From: Clostridia bacterium
GTDB taxonomy: Bacteria; Bacillota; Clostridia; Oscillospirales; Acutalibacteraceae
Direction of reading: 5' to 3'
Assembly (NCBI GenBank): GCA_017452785.1
Contig: JAFTLT010000051.1
Coordinates: 1-64,000, forward strand
DNA length: 64,000 bases
Made by a program: the position numbers and the translations under genes. Shown here one piece after another: positions 1-7,976 of the stretch (position 1 is its first letter; the number at the start of each line of letters is the position of its first letter). The notes beneath the pieces were generated by a model. The model was given only the letters and a program-made list of their open reading frames with translations. It ran no database searches and was not told the origin of the DNA.

Positions 1-8
1 GAATGTCC

Positions 9-16
9 TCCTTTTG
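9..16 (-). promoter_or_regulatory. Ribosome binding site of a gene starting off the left edge
   Basis: Read on the minus strand, positions 16 to 9 give AAAGGAGG, and the sequence then runs off the window before a start codon appears. A minus-strand gene therefore probably begins just outside the left edge. I found no well-spaced promoter for it, so this is a weak call. The rest of positions 17-100 holds nothing else I can support. Confidence 0.35.
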
Positions 17-103
17 ATTTATTTGATGCAGTTGGTAGCCGCATCTTTATTGTATCAAAAGGAGTTTTATTTTTATATGCAACGCTAAAGCTTTTTTTGA
101 ACT

Positions 104-125
104 CCCCGGCACAGCCGGGGGTTTT
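104..125 (+). terminator. Hairpin with T-tract
   Basis: CCCCGGC (104-110), a 3-nt loop and GCCGGGG (114-120) form a perfect 7-bp GC-rich stem followed by GTTTT. It has the form of an intrinsic terminator on the plus strand, although the gene it would end is not in the window. Confidence 0.55.
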
Positions 126-140
126 CGTTAACAAAAAGAA

Positions 141-171
141 ACGACTACTCAAAGAGTGGTCGTTTTCTTTT
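141..171. terminator. Bidirectional terminator-like hairpin
   Basis: ACGACTACTC (141-150) pairs with GAGTGGTCGT (153-162) with one G-T wobble. T-rich sequence follows on the plus strand, and an A-rich tract precedes it (T-rich on the minus strand), so it could work in both directions. Confidence 0.6.
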
Positions 172-213
172 TGGCTCTTGAAAATATGATTTCTGATTTG
201 TTTCAGCGTAACT

Positions 214-470
214 CCACAGACGTAACTGTGGCTGTTAACTGGTTCATCGTGCCCCGCGTCCGGTGGACGATACAGGGGTGCGATGAACAGCGCAGCGGTC
301 AAAGTTCATAGGTGCACCAAGCCGTTATGAACTTTGGGCACCACAAGTCGGCATCTTTTCCCTTTTCTGAGTATTTGAATCGACCTGCGAACAGCGCAGC
401 GGTCAAAACACTCCCTCAGGGAGGGAGCCAATCGCTCCAAGCGGATAGCAACTTTTGGCACCGCAAGTCG
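214..470. repeat. Two tandem copies of a structured non-coding repeat
   Basis: A 19-nt segment starting GAACAGCGCAGCGG occurs at 285-303 and again at 389-407. Each copy is followed, after a variable insert, by a related 3' segment (about 317-350 and 437-470) containing GGCACC-C/A-CAAGTCG. The first insert is a perfect 11-bp inverted repeat, CAAAGTTCATA (300-310) with TATGAACTTTG (326-336). The second contains CTCCCT/AGGGAG (411-423). A CCACAG/CTGTGG hairpin (214-231) lies upstream. Conserved ends around variable hairpins suggest a dispersed structured element rather than a gene. The short open frames here look like chance. Confidence 0.5.
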
Positions 471-518
471 TACGTGTCACAGGTTCGAACAACATCATAA
501 AAAAGTTTAGTTTTTCTC

Positions 519-569
519 TTGACTCTCACCTTAACTTTAGGTTTATAATGTAGCCATAAGGTACCTTAT
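519..569 (+). promoter_or_regulatory. MerR-type promoter with 19-bp spacer and downstream palindrome
   Basis: TTGACT (519-524) and TATAAT (544-549) are 19 bp apart, the over-long spacing typical of promoters activated by MerR-family proteins. A near-perfect dyad, ACCTTAACTTTAGGT (528-542), fills the spacer, as expected for the MerR site. A perfect 14-bp palindrome, ATAAGGTACCTTAT (556-569), follows the -10 and may be a second operator. The layout predicts autoregulation of the next gene. Confidence 0.8.
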
Positions 570-593
570 AGAATTTTTTAGGAGAGATTAAGT

Positions 594-1829
594 ATGAAAA
601 TAGGTGAATTCGCTCGATTGTGTGGAACAAAAATAACAGTTCTGCGCCATTATGATAAAGAGAAGCTTCTTGTGCCTGAAAATATTGATAAGATTTCAGG
701 GTATAGGTATTATTCTTCGGAGCAAATTTTGAATTTTCATCGCATTACGGCATTGAAAAAAGCCGGCTTCTCTCTGCAGGAAATAAAAGACATTATTTCT
801 TCAGAAAAATCAAATGATGAGATGATGGAAATATTTTCAAGGAAAGAAAAAGAATTTCTTTCTGCGTTAGAAAATCTTAAGGAGGCAAAGCTAATGATGA
901 CAAAATTAAATATCGAGTTCAGTAATGACAGTGCTGTTATTAAGTTAACAAATGACAGCAGTGTGCTTGATCTATGCACTCTTGCTGAGACGGAAATTAA
1001 AGCTGCTGATTATCAGCGTGTATCGCAATATTGTGTAAACGGAGATAACATTACCTGTGAAGTTGTAAAGTTGGGAAAAGAGAGGAAGATTCCGGAAGAA
1101 AGACTTCCTTTTGTTAACGATGAAAAAGTTATAGGTAAATGGGAAATTCTTGGCATTTACGCTGTGAAAGAAGATTTTTATGATAATCTATTCTGTGTTC
1201 GAAATTTTTATGGTGGAGAACAGAAATTTCTGTATTTCTTGCCTGAGGGTGAACGTTATTGGTCATATTCGTGGACCAAAGGTTTTCTTAATAGCCCTGT
1301 TAATAATGAGTATGAAACTGAAATAATAGATAATGAACTGTATATGTTTATAAATCTAAAGGAATACGAATACACAAGGGGCGGAAAAACCACTTGTCTT
1401 GTATTGAAAAAATTTGACAGTAACAGATATTCCGCAGAAGAAATTGCAAGAAAAGACGATATTAATAGGCCTTTTGTTAACGATGAAAGGATAATAGGTA
1501 AATGGAAAGCACATTCTTTTCTTAGCGAATCATGGGATAAGAAAGATTTTGATGTAACACCGGAGTCTATTGAAGAGTTATATTTCAAAGAGGTTGAATT
1601 TTTTCCTGAAGGTAGCTGTCGTTTAGTGTATGAGGATGATATTTTTGAAAGTGATGATAAAGCAGTATGGACGGCAGGTTTCCTTCTTCGTAAATGGAAT
1701 TGGTCAGCTTGTGAATATGAAATAAGAACTGTTGACGGAAAAGATTATATGATAATTGAATGGAAGAGCGGTGATTGGCGTTACGGCGGATATGACACAA
1801 ATTATTATGTTTTCACAAAATCTGATTAA
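594..1829 (+). CDS. MerR-family regulator with duplicated C-terminal sensor-like domain
   Basis: This is a one-component transcription regulator. Residues 1-70 are a MerR winged helix-turn-helix (KIGEFARLCGTKITVLRHYD, then SGYRYYS), and residues about 75-115 form a coiled-coil dimerisation helix. The rest is two copies of one domain, each opening with PFVNDE followed by V/I-IGKW (about residues 173 and 292) and rich in aromatic and acidic residues. I have seen the same opening in M56/BlaR-type sensor proteins of Firmicutes, and a lipocalin-like barrel is a plausible fold, but I cannot name the domain. Its promoter has the MerR 19-bp spacer and dyad. The ligand is unknown, and no efflux pump or enzyme target lies beside it. 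The start follows an AGGAGA ribosome site. Confidence 0.8.
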   Translation: MKIGEFARLCGTKITVLRHYDKEKLLVPENIDKISGYRYYSSEQILNFHRITALKKAGFSLQEIKDIISSEKSNDEMMEIFSRKEKEFLSALENLKEAKLMMTKLNIEFSNDSAVIKLTNDSSVLDLCTLAETEIKAADYQRVSQYCVNGDNITCEVVKLGKERKIPEERLPFVNDEKVIGKWEILGIYAVKEDFYDNLFCVRNFYGGEQKFLYFLPEGERYWSYSWTKGFLNSPVNNEYETEIIDNELYMFINLKEYEYTRGGKTTCLVLKKFDSNRYSAEEIARKDDINRPFVNDERIIGKWKAHSFLSESWDKKDFDVTPESIEELYFKEVEFFPEGSCRLVYEDDIFESDDKAVWTAGFLLRKWNWSACEYEIRTVDGKDYMIIEWKSGDWRYGGYDTNYYVFTKSD

Positions 1830-1843
1830 TCGAGTAATAAAGA

Positions 1844-1869
1844 ATGCCTCTGATTTCAGGGGCATTTTT
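1844..1869 (+). terminator. Intrinsic terminator after the MerR gene
   Basis: ATGCCTCTGA pairs with TCAGGGGCAT (one wobble) across a TTT loop and is followed by TTTTT. It ends the MerR transcript. Confidence 0.8.
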
Positions 1870-1921
1870 GATGTCTTTTGATTTTTCTGACATAGTGTGT
1901 CAAAGATACAAGTTCTGTTTA

Positions 1922-1950
1922 TTGACATACAATATTATTTATGATACTAT
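1922..1950 (+). promoter_or_regulatory. Sigma-A promoter of the small membrane protein gene
   Basis: TTGACA (1922-1927), a 17-bp spacer and TACTAT (1945-1950) lie just ahead of an AAGGAGG ribosome site at 1957-1963. Confidence 0.6.
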
Positions 1951-1969
1951 TTCGACAAGGAGGATATTT

Positions 1970-2287
1970 ATGGAGTTTATTTTTGAAATGCTTTATGAAA
2001 TAATAATGGAGCCGATTGTAGAAGCTTGGGTATCAGCTATGTCAACTTTTTCTGATAAAAAAGTAAATGCGCAAAAGATAAAAGTTCTTGTCTGCTTAGA
2101 GTGTATTATTTTGCTTTTACTGTTTTTTATAGGTGGAGGAATACTGTTAGAAACAGAAGGAACAAGCTTAACAGGCAAAATTTTATTTGCAACTTCAATT
2201 ATTGTTTCTCTTGTTCAGATTATTATCGGAATTATATTGAAAAAAGAACTAAAGAGGATAAGGATATATCCTGATTTTTTACTGTGA
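1970..2287 (+). CDS. Small two-TM membrane protein, unknown function
   Basis: A 105-aa protein that I do not recognise. The ATG at 1970 is chosen over upstream in-frame codons because AAGGAGG (1957-1963) sits 6 nt before it and the promoter ends at 1950. Residues 1-40 are acidic and aromatic with a possible amphipathic helix. Two strongly hydrophobic stretches follow at about residues 45-67 (CIILLLLFFIGGG) and 77-98 (ATSIIVSLVQIIIGIIL), with a basic tail. It has its own promoter and terminator, so it is a single-gene unit and not part of the MerR transcript. Confidence 0.7.
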   Translation: MEFIFEMLYEIIMEPIVEAWVSAMSTFSDKKVNAQKIKVLVCLECIILLLLFFIGGGILLETEGTSLTGKILFATSIIVSLVQIIIGIILKKELKRIRIYPDFLL

Positions 2288-2321
2288 TTACTATAAAAAC
2301 GAATATATTAACAAGAATTCT

Positions 2322-2358
2322 GTATCACCCCACTACCTCGGCGGGGTGATACTTTTTT
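2322..2358 (+). terminator. Intrinsic terminator
   Basis: A perfect 10-bp stem, GTATCACCCC (2322-2331) with GGGGTGATAC (2343-2352), is followed by TTTTTT. It closes the small membrane-protein unit. Confidence 0.9.
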
Positions 2359-2519
2359 ATTATCTCACTTTCCCACGTACCAATGGCAAAGCAAAATTTG
2401 AGCTGTGCATGAGTGTGCGTCATAGCTTTAAGATTTGTTTGCTTTTTAATTTTTCCGACAAACCTTGACATCTTTCATGGCTGATAATATAATTTATTTA
2501 ATGTAAAGGGGGAGTGTAA

Positions 2520-5500
2520 ATGAAGAAATCTATTTTGCTTGTGTGCCTTATCGTGCCGCTTTTGGCAGGACTTTGCTTTGGTGCTTCGGCGATGGAATGT
2601 GAAGAGTTCGACGGCAGTAATATTTCATCACAGAACTACAGTATGTGGGCTTCACCTGTGAAGTCATATCTGAGCTTTTCAGGTGACGATAAGCTTATGA
2701 GAGTGCAATATCTTCCCTCAGACGGCAGGGTACTAATAGAGTATTATGACAGCTCATATAATATTGTTTCAAGAAGATATATTGAAAAAGAGCTTCCCGT
2801 TTTCGGTGGATTTTATGCGGCAGACGACGCTTTTTATATACTTACGGGTCAGAATAACCCAAATGAAAAAGACAGCACTGAGGTTTTCAGAATAACTAAA
2901 TATGATAAAAGCTGGAACCGACTTTCTGCCGCAAGCCTTTACGGTGCTAACACAACTGTGCCCTTTGATGCGGGCTCAGCAAGATTTGCAAAAAGCGGAA
3001 AGTATATAATAATCAGAACTGCACATGAAATGTATACTACCCCTGATGACGGACTTAATCATCAGGCAAATGTCACCATTCAGCTTGACAGTGAAAAAAT
3101 GGTGATAACAGATTATTTTGCCGATATTCTCAATTACGATTACGGCTATGTCAGTCACTCCTTTAATCAGTTTGTCAAGGTTGATGATGATAGAATAGTT
3201 GCTCTTGACCACGGTGATGCACACCCAAGAAGCATTGTGCTGCTCAAATATAAAACAAAAGTTTCGTCGGGGAAATTTTTCCCTTCCTATTATAATACCT
3301 GTCAGGCTATCGATATGTTTTCTATTGCAGGCAGCTACGGAGATAATTATACAGGCTGCAGTGTGGGCGGATTTGAAATATCCGACAGCTCATATATAGC
3401 AGCTATCAGTAGTGTGGAGCAGGGCTCCTCATCCTATGTAAGAAACATTTACATAAGTGTTCTGGGCAAAAACTCGTCTGTGCCCACAGTAAAAAAACTG
3501 ACTGATTATACCGATAACAGCAGTACACCCTCTACTCCACATCTTGTAAAGATAGGCGGAGACAGCTTTGTTGTTTTGTGGGAAAAGGAAAATCGTGTTT
3601 ATTACGCCGAGCTTGACGGTGAGGGTAGTTTAAAAGGTGACATATGTTCACTTCAGGGTAACCTTTCCGACTGTGTACCTGTGGTTAAAGGTGAAAAGCT
3701 CATATGGTATGTCTGGAATGAAAATGAAATTACTTTTTATGAGATTGTGCCTGACAAAGAGACCGGTAATAAGACAGTTATAAACACCTATCATAGCTTT
3801 AATATGGTGTCTGCTTCAGGTAGTGAGGTGACACTGAAATGCAGTAAATGTCAGACAACTAAAAAGGGCAGTGTGCCGACTTCTTTCAGAATATGGTGGG
3901 AGATAAAAAACAGTTACTCAGCTTATTCCGACTCTCCTGAAAGCAAATATCACCCCGGTGACTGTATTGGCTTATGGGTAAGATTTACCGAAGCTGACTA
4001 TAACGAGTATGAAGTTGTTTCTTCAAACACCAATGTGATGAATATAAGCTATGACGCCTACGGTGACCCTGTGGCTGAAATGCTCGGTGAAGGCACAGCA
4101 AAAATCACTGTCAGATCAAAATACAGCAGTGATATAAGCAAAAGCTACACAGTAAAGGTTGCTCACTCGTGGAGTGAAAACACAGTGAAAGCCACCTGCA
4201 CAGATAGCGGTCAGACAGTGAAAATCTGCAATGACTGCGGTGAAAGTAAAACAGAGACTCTTCCTGCTCTCGGACATGATATGAGCGACTACGAGGTAAC
4301 GAAAGAGCCGACTTGTACTGCTCAGGGTAAAAAGGTTGCCACTTGCTCACGCTGCGACGAAGAAGTAAGTGAAGCAATTGCAAAGATAGCACACGATAAA
4401 AATACAAATATCAAAGGTACCTCTGCAACTTGCACCAAGTCAGGAAAAACATCAGGCAAGAAATGCTCAATGTGCGGTAAGGTAACAGTGGAGCAGGAGA
4501 CAATCCCTGCTCTCGGACATGATATGAGCGACTATAAGGTAACAAAAGAGCCGACTTGTACTGCCCAAGGTAAAAAGATAGCTACTTGCTCACGCTGTGA
4601 CGAAGAAGTAAGTGAAGCTATTGCAAAATTAGTTCACGATGAAAAGACAAACATAAAAGGTACCTCTGCAACTTGCACCAAGTCAGGAAAAACATCAGGC
4701 AAGAAATGCTCAATGTGCGGCAAGGTAACAGTGGAGCAGGAGACTATCCCTGCCCTCGGCCATGATATGAGCGAATATGAGGTGACGAAAGAGCCAACTT
4801 GTACTGCTCAGGGTAAAAAGGTTGCCACTTGCTCACGCTGTGACGAAGAAGTAAGTGAAGCTATTGCAAAGATAGCACACGATAAAAATACAAATATCAA
4901 AGGTACCTCTGCCACCTGCACAAAATCGGGTAAAACTGCAGGCAAGAAGTGTTCAATGTGCGGCAAGGTAACAGTGGAGCAGGAGATTATCCCTGCCCTC
5001 GGCCACGATATGAGCGACTATAAGGTGACGAAAGAACCGACTTGTACAGCTCAGGGTAAAAAGGTTGCCACTTGCTCACGCTGTGACGAAGAAGCAAGTG
5101 AAACTATTGCAAAGCTCGGTCACAGCTACAGTGAATACGAAGTGACAAAAGAGCCCACCTGCACGGCTATGGGAGAAAAAACAGCATACTGCATTCGCTG
5201 CAAGCAGACAGTGAAAGAGGATATTGCAAGAGTTTCTCATAAGGAAGTTGTTGTTGAAGCAATGGAAGCTACCTGCACTAAAACTGGAAAAACTCAGGGT
5301 AAAAAGTGCGAAGTCTGCGGCAGGGTACTTGAGGAGCAACGCACTTTGGATAAACTGGGTCATAATATAAAAGAAACAGTTGTGACCAAGGCAACAGGAG
5401 AAAATCACGGGGAAATATCAAAACAGTGCACCCGCTGCGGTGAAAGTGAAAGCCAAAGAGTATATATGATCAAAACCGCTAAAATGGCAAAAGAGAGATA

Positions 5501-6236
5501 TGCCTATAACGGCAAGACTCCCAAAGTGTTGGTTAAGATTATTGACTCACAAAAGAATGTGCTCAAAGAGGGTGAGGACTACACTGTCAGTGTGGGCAGT
5601 GCAAAGAAGGTCGGCACTCACACTGCTACGGTTAAATTCAAGGGTAAATACGAGGGCAGTGAAAAGCTCAGCTTTGATATTGTGCCGGGCAGAACCTCGA
5701 AAATAACGGCAAGTGAGAGCACCTCATACATTAAGCTCACATGGCAAAAGGTCAGCGGTGCCACGGGATACAGAGTTTATCAGTACGACAGCAAGACAAA
5801 AAGCTATAAGCTCCTGACTTCAATAAAAGGAAAAAACAGCTACACCGTTAAAAAGCTGAAAAGCGGTACGGCATATAAATTTGCTGTCAAGGCATACACA
5901 AAACAAGGCGACGGCACGGTTTATTGGGGCAGTAGCGTTAAAGCACAATTTGCAACCAAGCCTGCAAAGACGGCGATAACCCTTAAGTCAACAGCCAAGA
6001 AAACAGCCGTAGTCAGCTGGAACAAAGTCAGTGGTGCCTCAGCTTATCAGATTTACTACAGCACAGCAAAAGACGGCAAATACACCAAGCTGACAAATAC
6101 AACTGCTCTTAGATTTAAAAAGACAGGACTCAAATCGGGCAAGACCTATTATTTCAAGGTCAGAGCCTATAAAAAGGTCGGCGGCAAAACCGTCTATGGT
6201 GCTTTCAGTGAAATTAAATCAATAAAGGTGAAATAA
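2520..6236 (+). CDS. Secreted multidomain surface protein with Cys/His tandem repeats and two FN3-like domains
   Basis: A 1238-aa exported protein. Residues 1-25 are a signal peptide (MKKS, hydrophobic core, ASA cut). Residues about 30-430 carry repeated beta strands resembling a propeller, and about 470-545 look like a bacterial Ig-like (Big) domain. From about 547 to 980 come Cys/His units of the form C-x(n)-C-x2-C then LGH. Next is a short domain containing YNGKTPKVLVKI, and last two fibronectin III-like domains (about 1055-1145 and 1150-1238, each with VSGA and a Y-F/V-K-V/A-AY strand). No LPXTG motif, S-layer homology domain or C-terminal membrane anchor is seen. The Cys/His units match those of the giant protein at 40302. 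The three-Cys-plus-His pattern would suit zinc binding, but that is inference. The stop is 1 nt before a fumarase gene. The ribosome site is GGGGGAG. Confidence 0.85.
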   Translation: MKKSILLVCLIVPLLAGLCFGASAMECEEFDGSNISSQNYSMWASPVKSYLSFSGDDKLMRVQYLPSDGRVLIEYYDSSYNIVSRRYIEKELPVFGGFYAADDAFYILTGQNNPNEKDSTEVFRITKYDKSWNRLSAASLYGANTTVPFDAGSARFAKSGKYIIIRTAHEMYTTPDDGLNHQANVTIQLDSEKMVITDYFADILNYDYGYVSHSFNQFVKVDDDRIVALDHGDAHPRSIVLLKYKTKVSSGKFFPSYYNTCQAIDMFSIAGSYGDNYTGCSVGGFEISDSSYIAAISSVEQGSSSYVRNIYISVLGKNSSVPTVKKLTDYTDNSSTPSTPHLVKIGGDSFVVLWEKENRVYYAELDGEGSLKGDICSLQGNLSDCVPVVKGEKLIWYVWNENEITFYEIVPDKETGNKTVINTYHSFNMVSASGSEVTLKCSKCQTTKKGSVPTSFRIWWEIKNSYSAYSDSPESKYHPGDCIGLWVRFTEADYNEYEVVSSNTNVMNISYDAYGDPVAEMLGEGTAKITVRSKYSSDISKSYTVKVAHSWSENTVKATCTDSGQTVKICNDCGESKTETLPALGHDMSDYEVTKEPTCTAQGKKVATCSRCDEEVSEAIAKIAHDKNTNIKGTSATCTKSGKTSGKKCSMCGKVTVEQETIPALGHDMSDYKVTKEPTCTAQGKKIATCSRCDEEVSEAIAKLVHDEKTNIKGTSATCTKSGKTSGKKCSMCGKVTVEQETIPALGHDMSEYEVTKEPTCTAQGKKVATCSRCDEEVSEAIAKIAHDKNTNIKGTSATCTKSGKTAGKKCSMCGKVTVEQEIIPALGHDMSDYKVTKEPTCTAQGKKVATCSRCDEEASETIAKLGHSYSEYEVTKEPTCTAMGEKTAYCIRCKQTVKEDIARVSHKEVVVEAMEATCTKTGKTQGKKCEVCGRVLEEQRTLDKLGHNIKETVVTKATGENHGEISKQCTRCGESESQRVYMIKTAKMAKERYAYNGKTPKVLVKIIDSQKNVLKEGEDYTVSVGSAKKVGTHTATVKFKGKYEGSEKLSFDIVPGRTSKITASESTSYIKLTWQKVSGATGYRVYQYDSKTKSYKLLTSIKGKNSYTVKKLKSGTAYKFAVKAYTKQGDGTVYWGSSVKAQFATKPAKTAITLKSTAKKTAVVSWNKVSGASAYQIYYSTAKDGKYTKLTNTTALRFKKTGLKSGKTYYFKVRAYKKVGGKTVYGAFSEIKSIKVK
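4269..5118 (+). repeat. 243-bp in-frame tandem repeats
   Basis: The segment opening CTCGGACATGATATGAGC recurs at 4269, 4512, 4755 and 4998, an exact 243-bp (81-codon) period. There are three full units and a partial fourth. The copies are nearly identical at DNA level, which points to recent duplication and makes the copy number likely to vary between strains and in assemblies. Confidence 0.9.
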
Positions 6237-6237
6237 G

Positions 6238-7080
6238 ATGCGTAAAATACATTCAGATATAATAAGAGACACAGTGGAAAAGCTGTGCATAGAGGCAAAC
6301 TACCGTCTGCCCCACGATGTCAGGTACGCAATAGAGAGCTGCCGTGACTGTGAGGACTGTGCTGCCGCTAAAGGCATACTTGACGATATAATCAGAAACT
6401 ATGAAATAGCTGACAGTGAAAATATGCCCATTTGTCAGGATACAGGCATGGCTTGTGTTTTTCTTGAAATAGGTCAGGATGTGCATATTGTAGGCGAGGC
6501 TCTTTATGATGCAGTTAATGAGGGTGTGCGCAGAGGCTATGACAAGGGCTATCTGAGAAAGAGCGTTGTGGCTGACCCTGTACTGAGAGGTAACACGGGC
6601 GACAACACTCCTGCAATGATTTACACTGAAATCGTACCTGGCGAAAATATAAAAATCACTGTCGGCCCCAAAGGCTTCGGCAGTGAAAATATGAGTGCTA
6701 TAAGAATGTTCAAGCCCTCGGCAGGACTTCAAGGGATAAAGGATTTCATTATTGAAACAGTTGAAAATGCAGGTCCAAATCCTTGTCCGCCAATGGTGGT
6801 GGGTGTAGGCATAGGCGGCACCTTTGACAAGGCAGCTTTGCTTGCAAAAAAAGCTCTTATGCGTGAAATAGGCACAAGCAACCCCAACCCCTTTTATGCT
6901 GAGCTTGAAAAAGAAATGCTCGCTAAAATCAACACACTCGGCATAGGCCCTCAGGGATTTGGCGGCAAAACAACGGCAATCGGACTTAATATTGAAACTC
7001 TGCCCACCCATATTGCAGGAATGCCTTGCGCAATAAATATCAACTGCCATGTAACACGCCACAAGACGGAGGTAATATGA
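6238..7080 (+). CDS. fumA: Class I fumarate hydratase / tartrate dehydratase, alpha subunit
   Basis: The N-terminal half of a two-subunit [4Fe-4S] hydratase that interconverts fumarate and (S)-malate in the cytoplasm (the tartrate dehydratase TtdA belongs to the same family). At 280 aa it has the usual length. The three expected cluster cysteines are present: Cys66 in PICQDTG, Cys183 in NPCPP and Cys270 in NINCH. The GIGGTFDKA loop is also intact. It starts 1 nt after the stop of the upstream surface-protein gene and ends 1 nt before the beta subunit, so the three are probably co-transcribed. Fumarate and tartrate specificity cannot be separated from sequence alone. With no tartrate genes nearby, fumarase is the likelier role. 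Confidence 0.9.
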   Translation: MRKIHSDIIRDTVEKLCIEANYRLPHDVRYAIESCRDCEDCAAAKGILDDIIRNYEIADSENMPICQDTGMACVFLEIGQDVHIVGEALYDAVNEGVRRGYDKGYLRKSVVADPVLRGNTGDNTPAMIYTEIVPGENIKITVGPKGFGSENMSAIRMFKPSAGLQGIKDFIIETVENAGPNPCPPMVVGVGIGGTFDKAALLAKKALMREIGTSNPNPFYAELEKEMLAKINTLGIGPQGFGGKTTAIGLNIETLPTHIAGMPCAININCHVTRHKTEVI

Positions 7081-7081
7081 T

Positions 7082-7636
7082 ATGGAAAAGAAAATAACAT
7101 TGCCTCTGACTAAGAAGCTGGCAAAAACACTAAAGGCAGGCGACAGAGTCCTTCTTACGGGCACAATTTACACATCACGTGATGCAGGTCACAAAAGAAT
7201 GTGTGAAGCTCTTGCAAGAGGCGAAAAGCTGCCCTTTGACCCCACAGATGCAACAATTTATTATGTTGGCCCCACACCTGCAAAGCCGGGGCAGGTTATA
7301 GGCTCGGCAGGTCCCACAACAAGCGGCAGAATGGATGCTTATGCCCCCACAATGATGAAGGTGGGTGCAAGGGGAATGATAGGCAAAGGTGCAAGACTGC
7401 CCGAAGTAATAGAAGCTATGAAGGAGCACAGCGGAGTTTATTTCGGTGCTATAGGCGGTGCAGGCGCACTTCTTTCAAAGTGCATCAAAAGTGCAAAGCT
7501 CATTGCTTATGAAGATTTAGGTGCTGAGGCACTTCGTGAGCTTTATGTTGAGGATATGCCCCTGACGGTGATAATTGACTCTGAGGGGAATAATCTTTAT
7601 GAGAGCGGAAGACGGGAGTATCTTCAAGGAAAATGA
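7082..7636 (+). CDS. fumB: Class I fumarate hydratase / tartrate dehydratase, beta subunit
   Basis: This 184-aa subunit is the partner of the alpha subunit and corresponds to the C-terminal half of single-chain class I fumarases. Family features are LLTGTIYTSRDAGHKRM near the N terminus, YYVGPTPAKPGQVIGSAGPTTSGRMD in the middle and YFGAIGGAGALL. It supplies substrate-binding residues to the shared active site. Its ribosome site (GGAGG) lies inside the end of the alpha gene, which implies translational coupling. I use the symbol for the beta subunit of the split enzyme, not for the separate E. coli isozyme FumB. Confidence 0.9.
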   Translation: MEKKITLPLTKKLAKTLKAGDRVLLTGTIYTSRDAGHKRMCEALARGEKLPFDPTDATIYYVGPTPAKPGQVIGSAGPTTSGRMDAYAPTMMKVGARGMIGKGARLPEVIEAMKEHSGVYFGAIGGAGALLSKCIKSAKLIAYEDLGAEALRELYVEDMPLTVIIDSEGNNLYESGRREYLQGK

Positions 7637-7730
7637 ATAATGAATAATTGTGGGACCTGCGGTCGGCATTATATCCGCTTGGGTTGGGGGGCAGAGGAAA
7701 ACCCCGCCCCGCCAAATCGGTCAGTGGCAC

Positions 7731-7803
7731 GCGGCTCCACTGCCGAACTGCGTTCGGCACGGCGACTTCGCCGAAAAATCGCTTTGCGGTTTTGTGGAGC
7801 CGC
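7731..7803. repeat. Compact inverted-repeat element with three internal hairpins
   Basis: A perfect 10-bp terminal inverted repeat, GCGGCTCCAC (7731-7740) with GTGGAGCCGC (7794-7803), encloses three hairpins in a row: TGCCGAAC/GTTCGGCA (7741-7759), CGGCGA/TCGCCG (7760-7773) and AAAATCGC/GCGGTTTT (about 7775-7793). The whole unit folds as a four-way junction. It resembles a MITE or REP-type intergenic repeat. The region 7637-7976 holds no convincing gene, and the open frames crossing it are by-products of these palindromes. Confidence 0.6.
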
Positions 7804-7864
7804 CACAAGTATAAATTCTATAAAAAGGTATTTTCGACTTAGCGCTATATATGAGATAAAAAAC

Positions 7865-7899
7865 AACAACCGCCACCCTAACGAAGTGACGGTTGTTTT
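7865..7899. terminator. Bidirectional terminator
   Basis: AACAACCG (7865-7872) pairs with CGGTTGTT (7890-7897), extended inward by CAC/GTG. T-rich sequence flanks it in both directions. It can end the fumarase operon (plus) and the membrane-anchored protein gene (minus). Confidence 0.75.
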
Positions 7900-7976
7900 A
7901 ACATAAGCAAAACGAAAAACAAGCAAACTATTTATACATAATATTTGCCGTTTTTTAGAGAACGGCAGTAAGCATA

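Noticed and set aside
430-495. tRNA-like 3' half (AGGTTCGAAC)
   Set aside because: The bases around GTTCGAA do not pair as a T-arm and no acceptor or anticodon stem can be built.
312-500. Short plus-strand open frame in the left repeat region
   Set aside because: It lies wholly within the tandem structured repeats, has no ribosome site and no recognisable composition.
4269-5118. CRISPR array
   Set aside because: The repeats are 243 bp, in frame and contiguous without spacers; they encode protein units.
6253-7164. 303-codon minus-strand frame antisense to the fumarase genes
   Set aside because: It opposes two clearly functional, conserved genes and has no promoter, ribosome site or family signature; its Cys/Ser/His-rich composition is that of an antisense shadow.
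7640-7906. Plus- and minus-strand frames after the fumarase operon
   Set aside because: They run through the palindromic element and the terminator, so they cannot be a normal gene.
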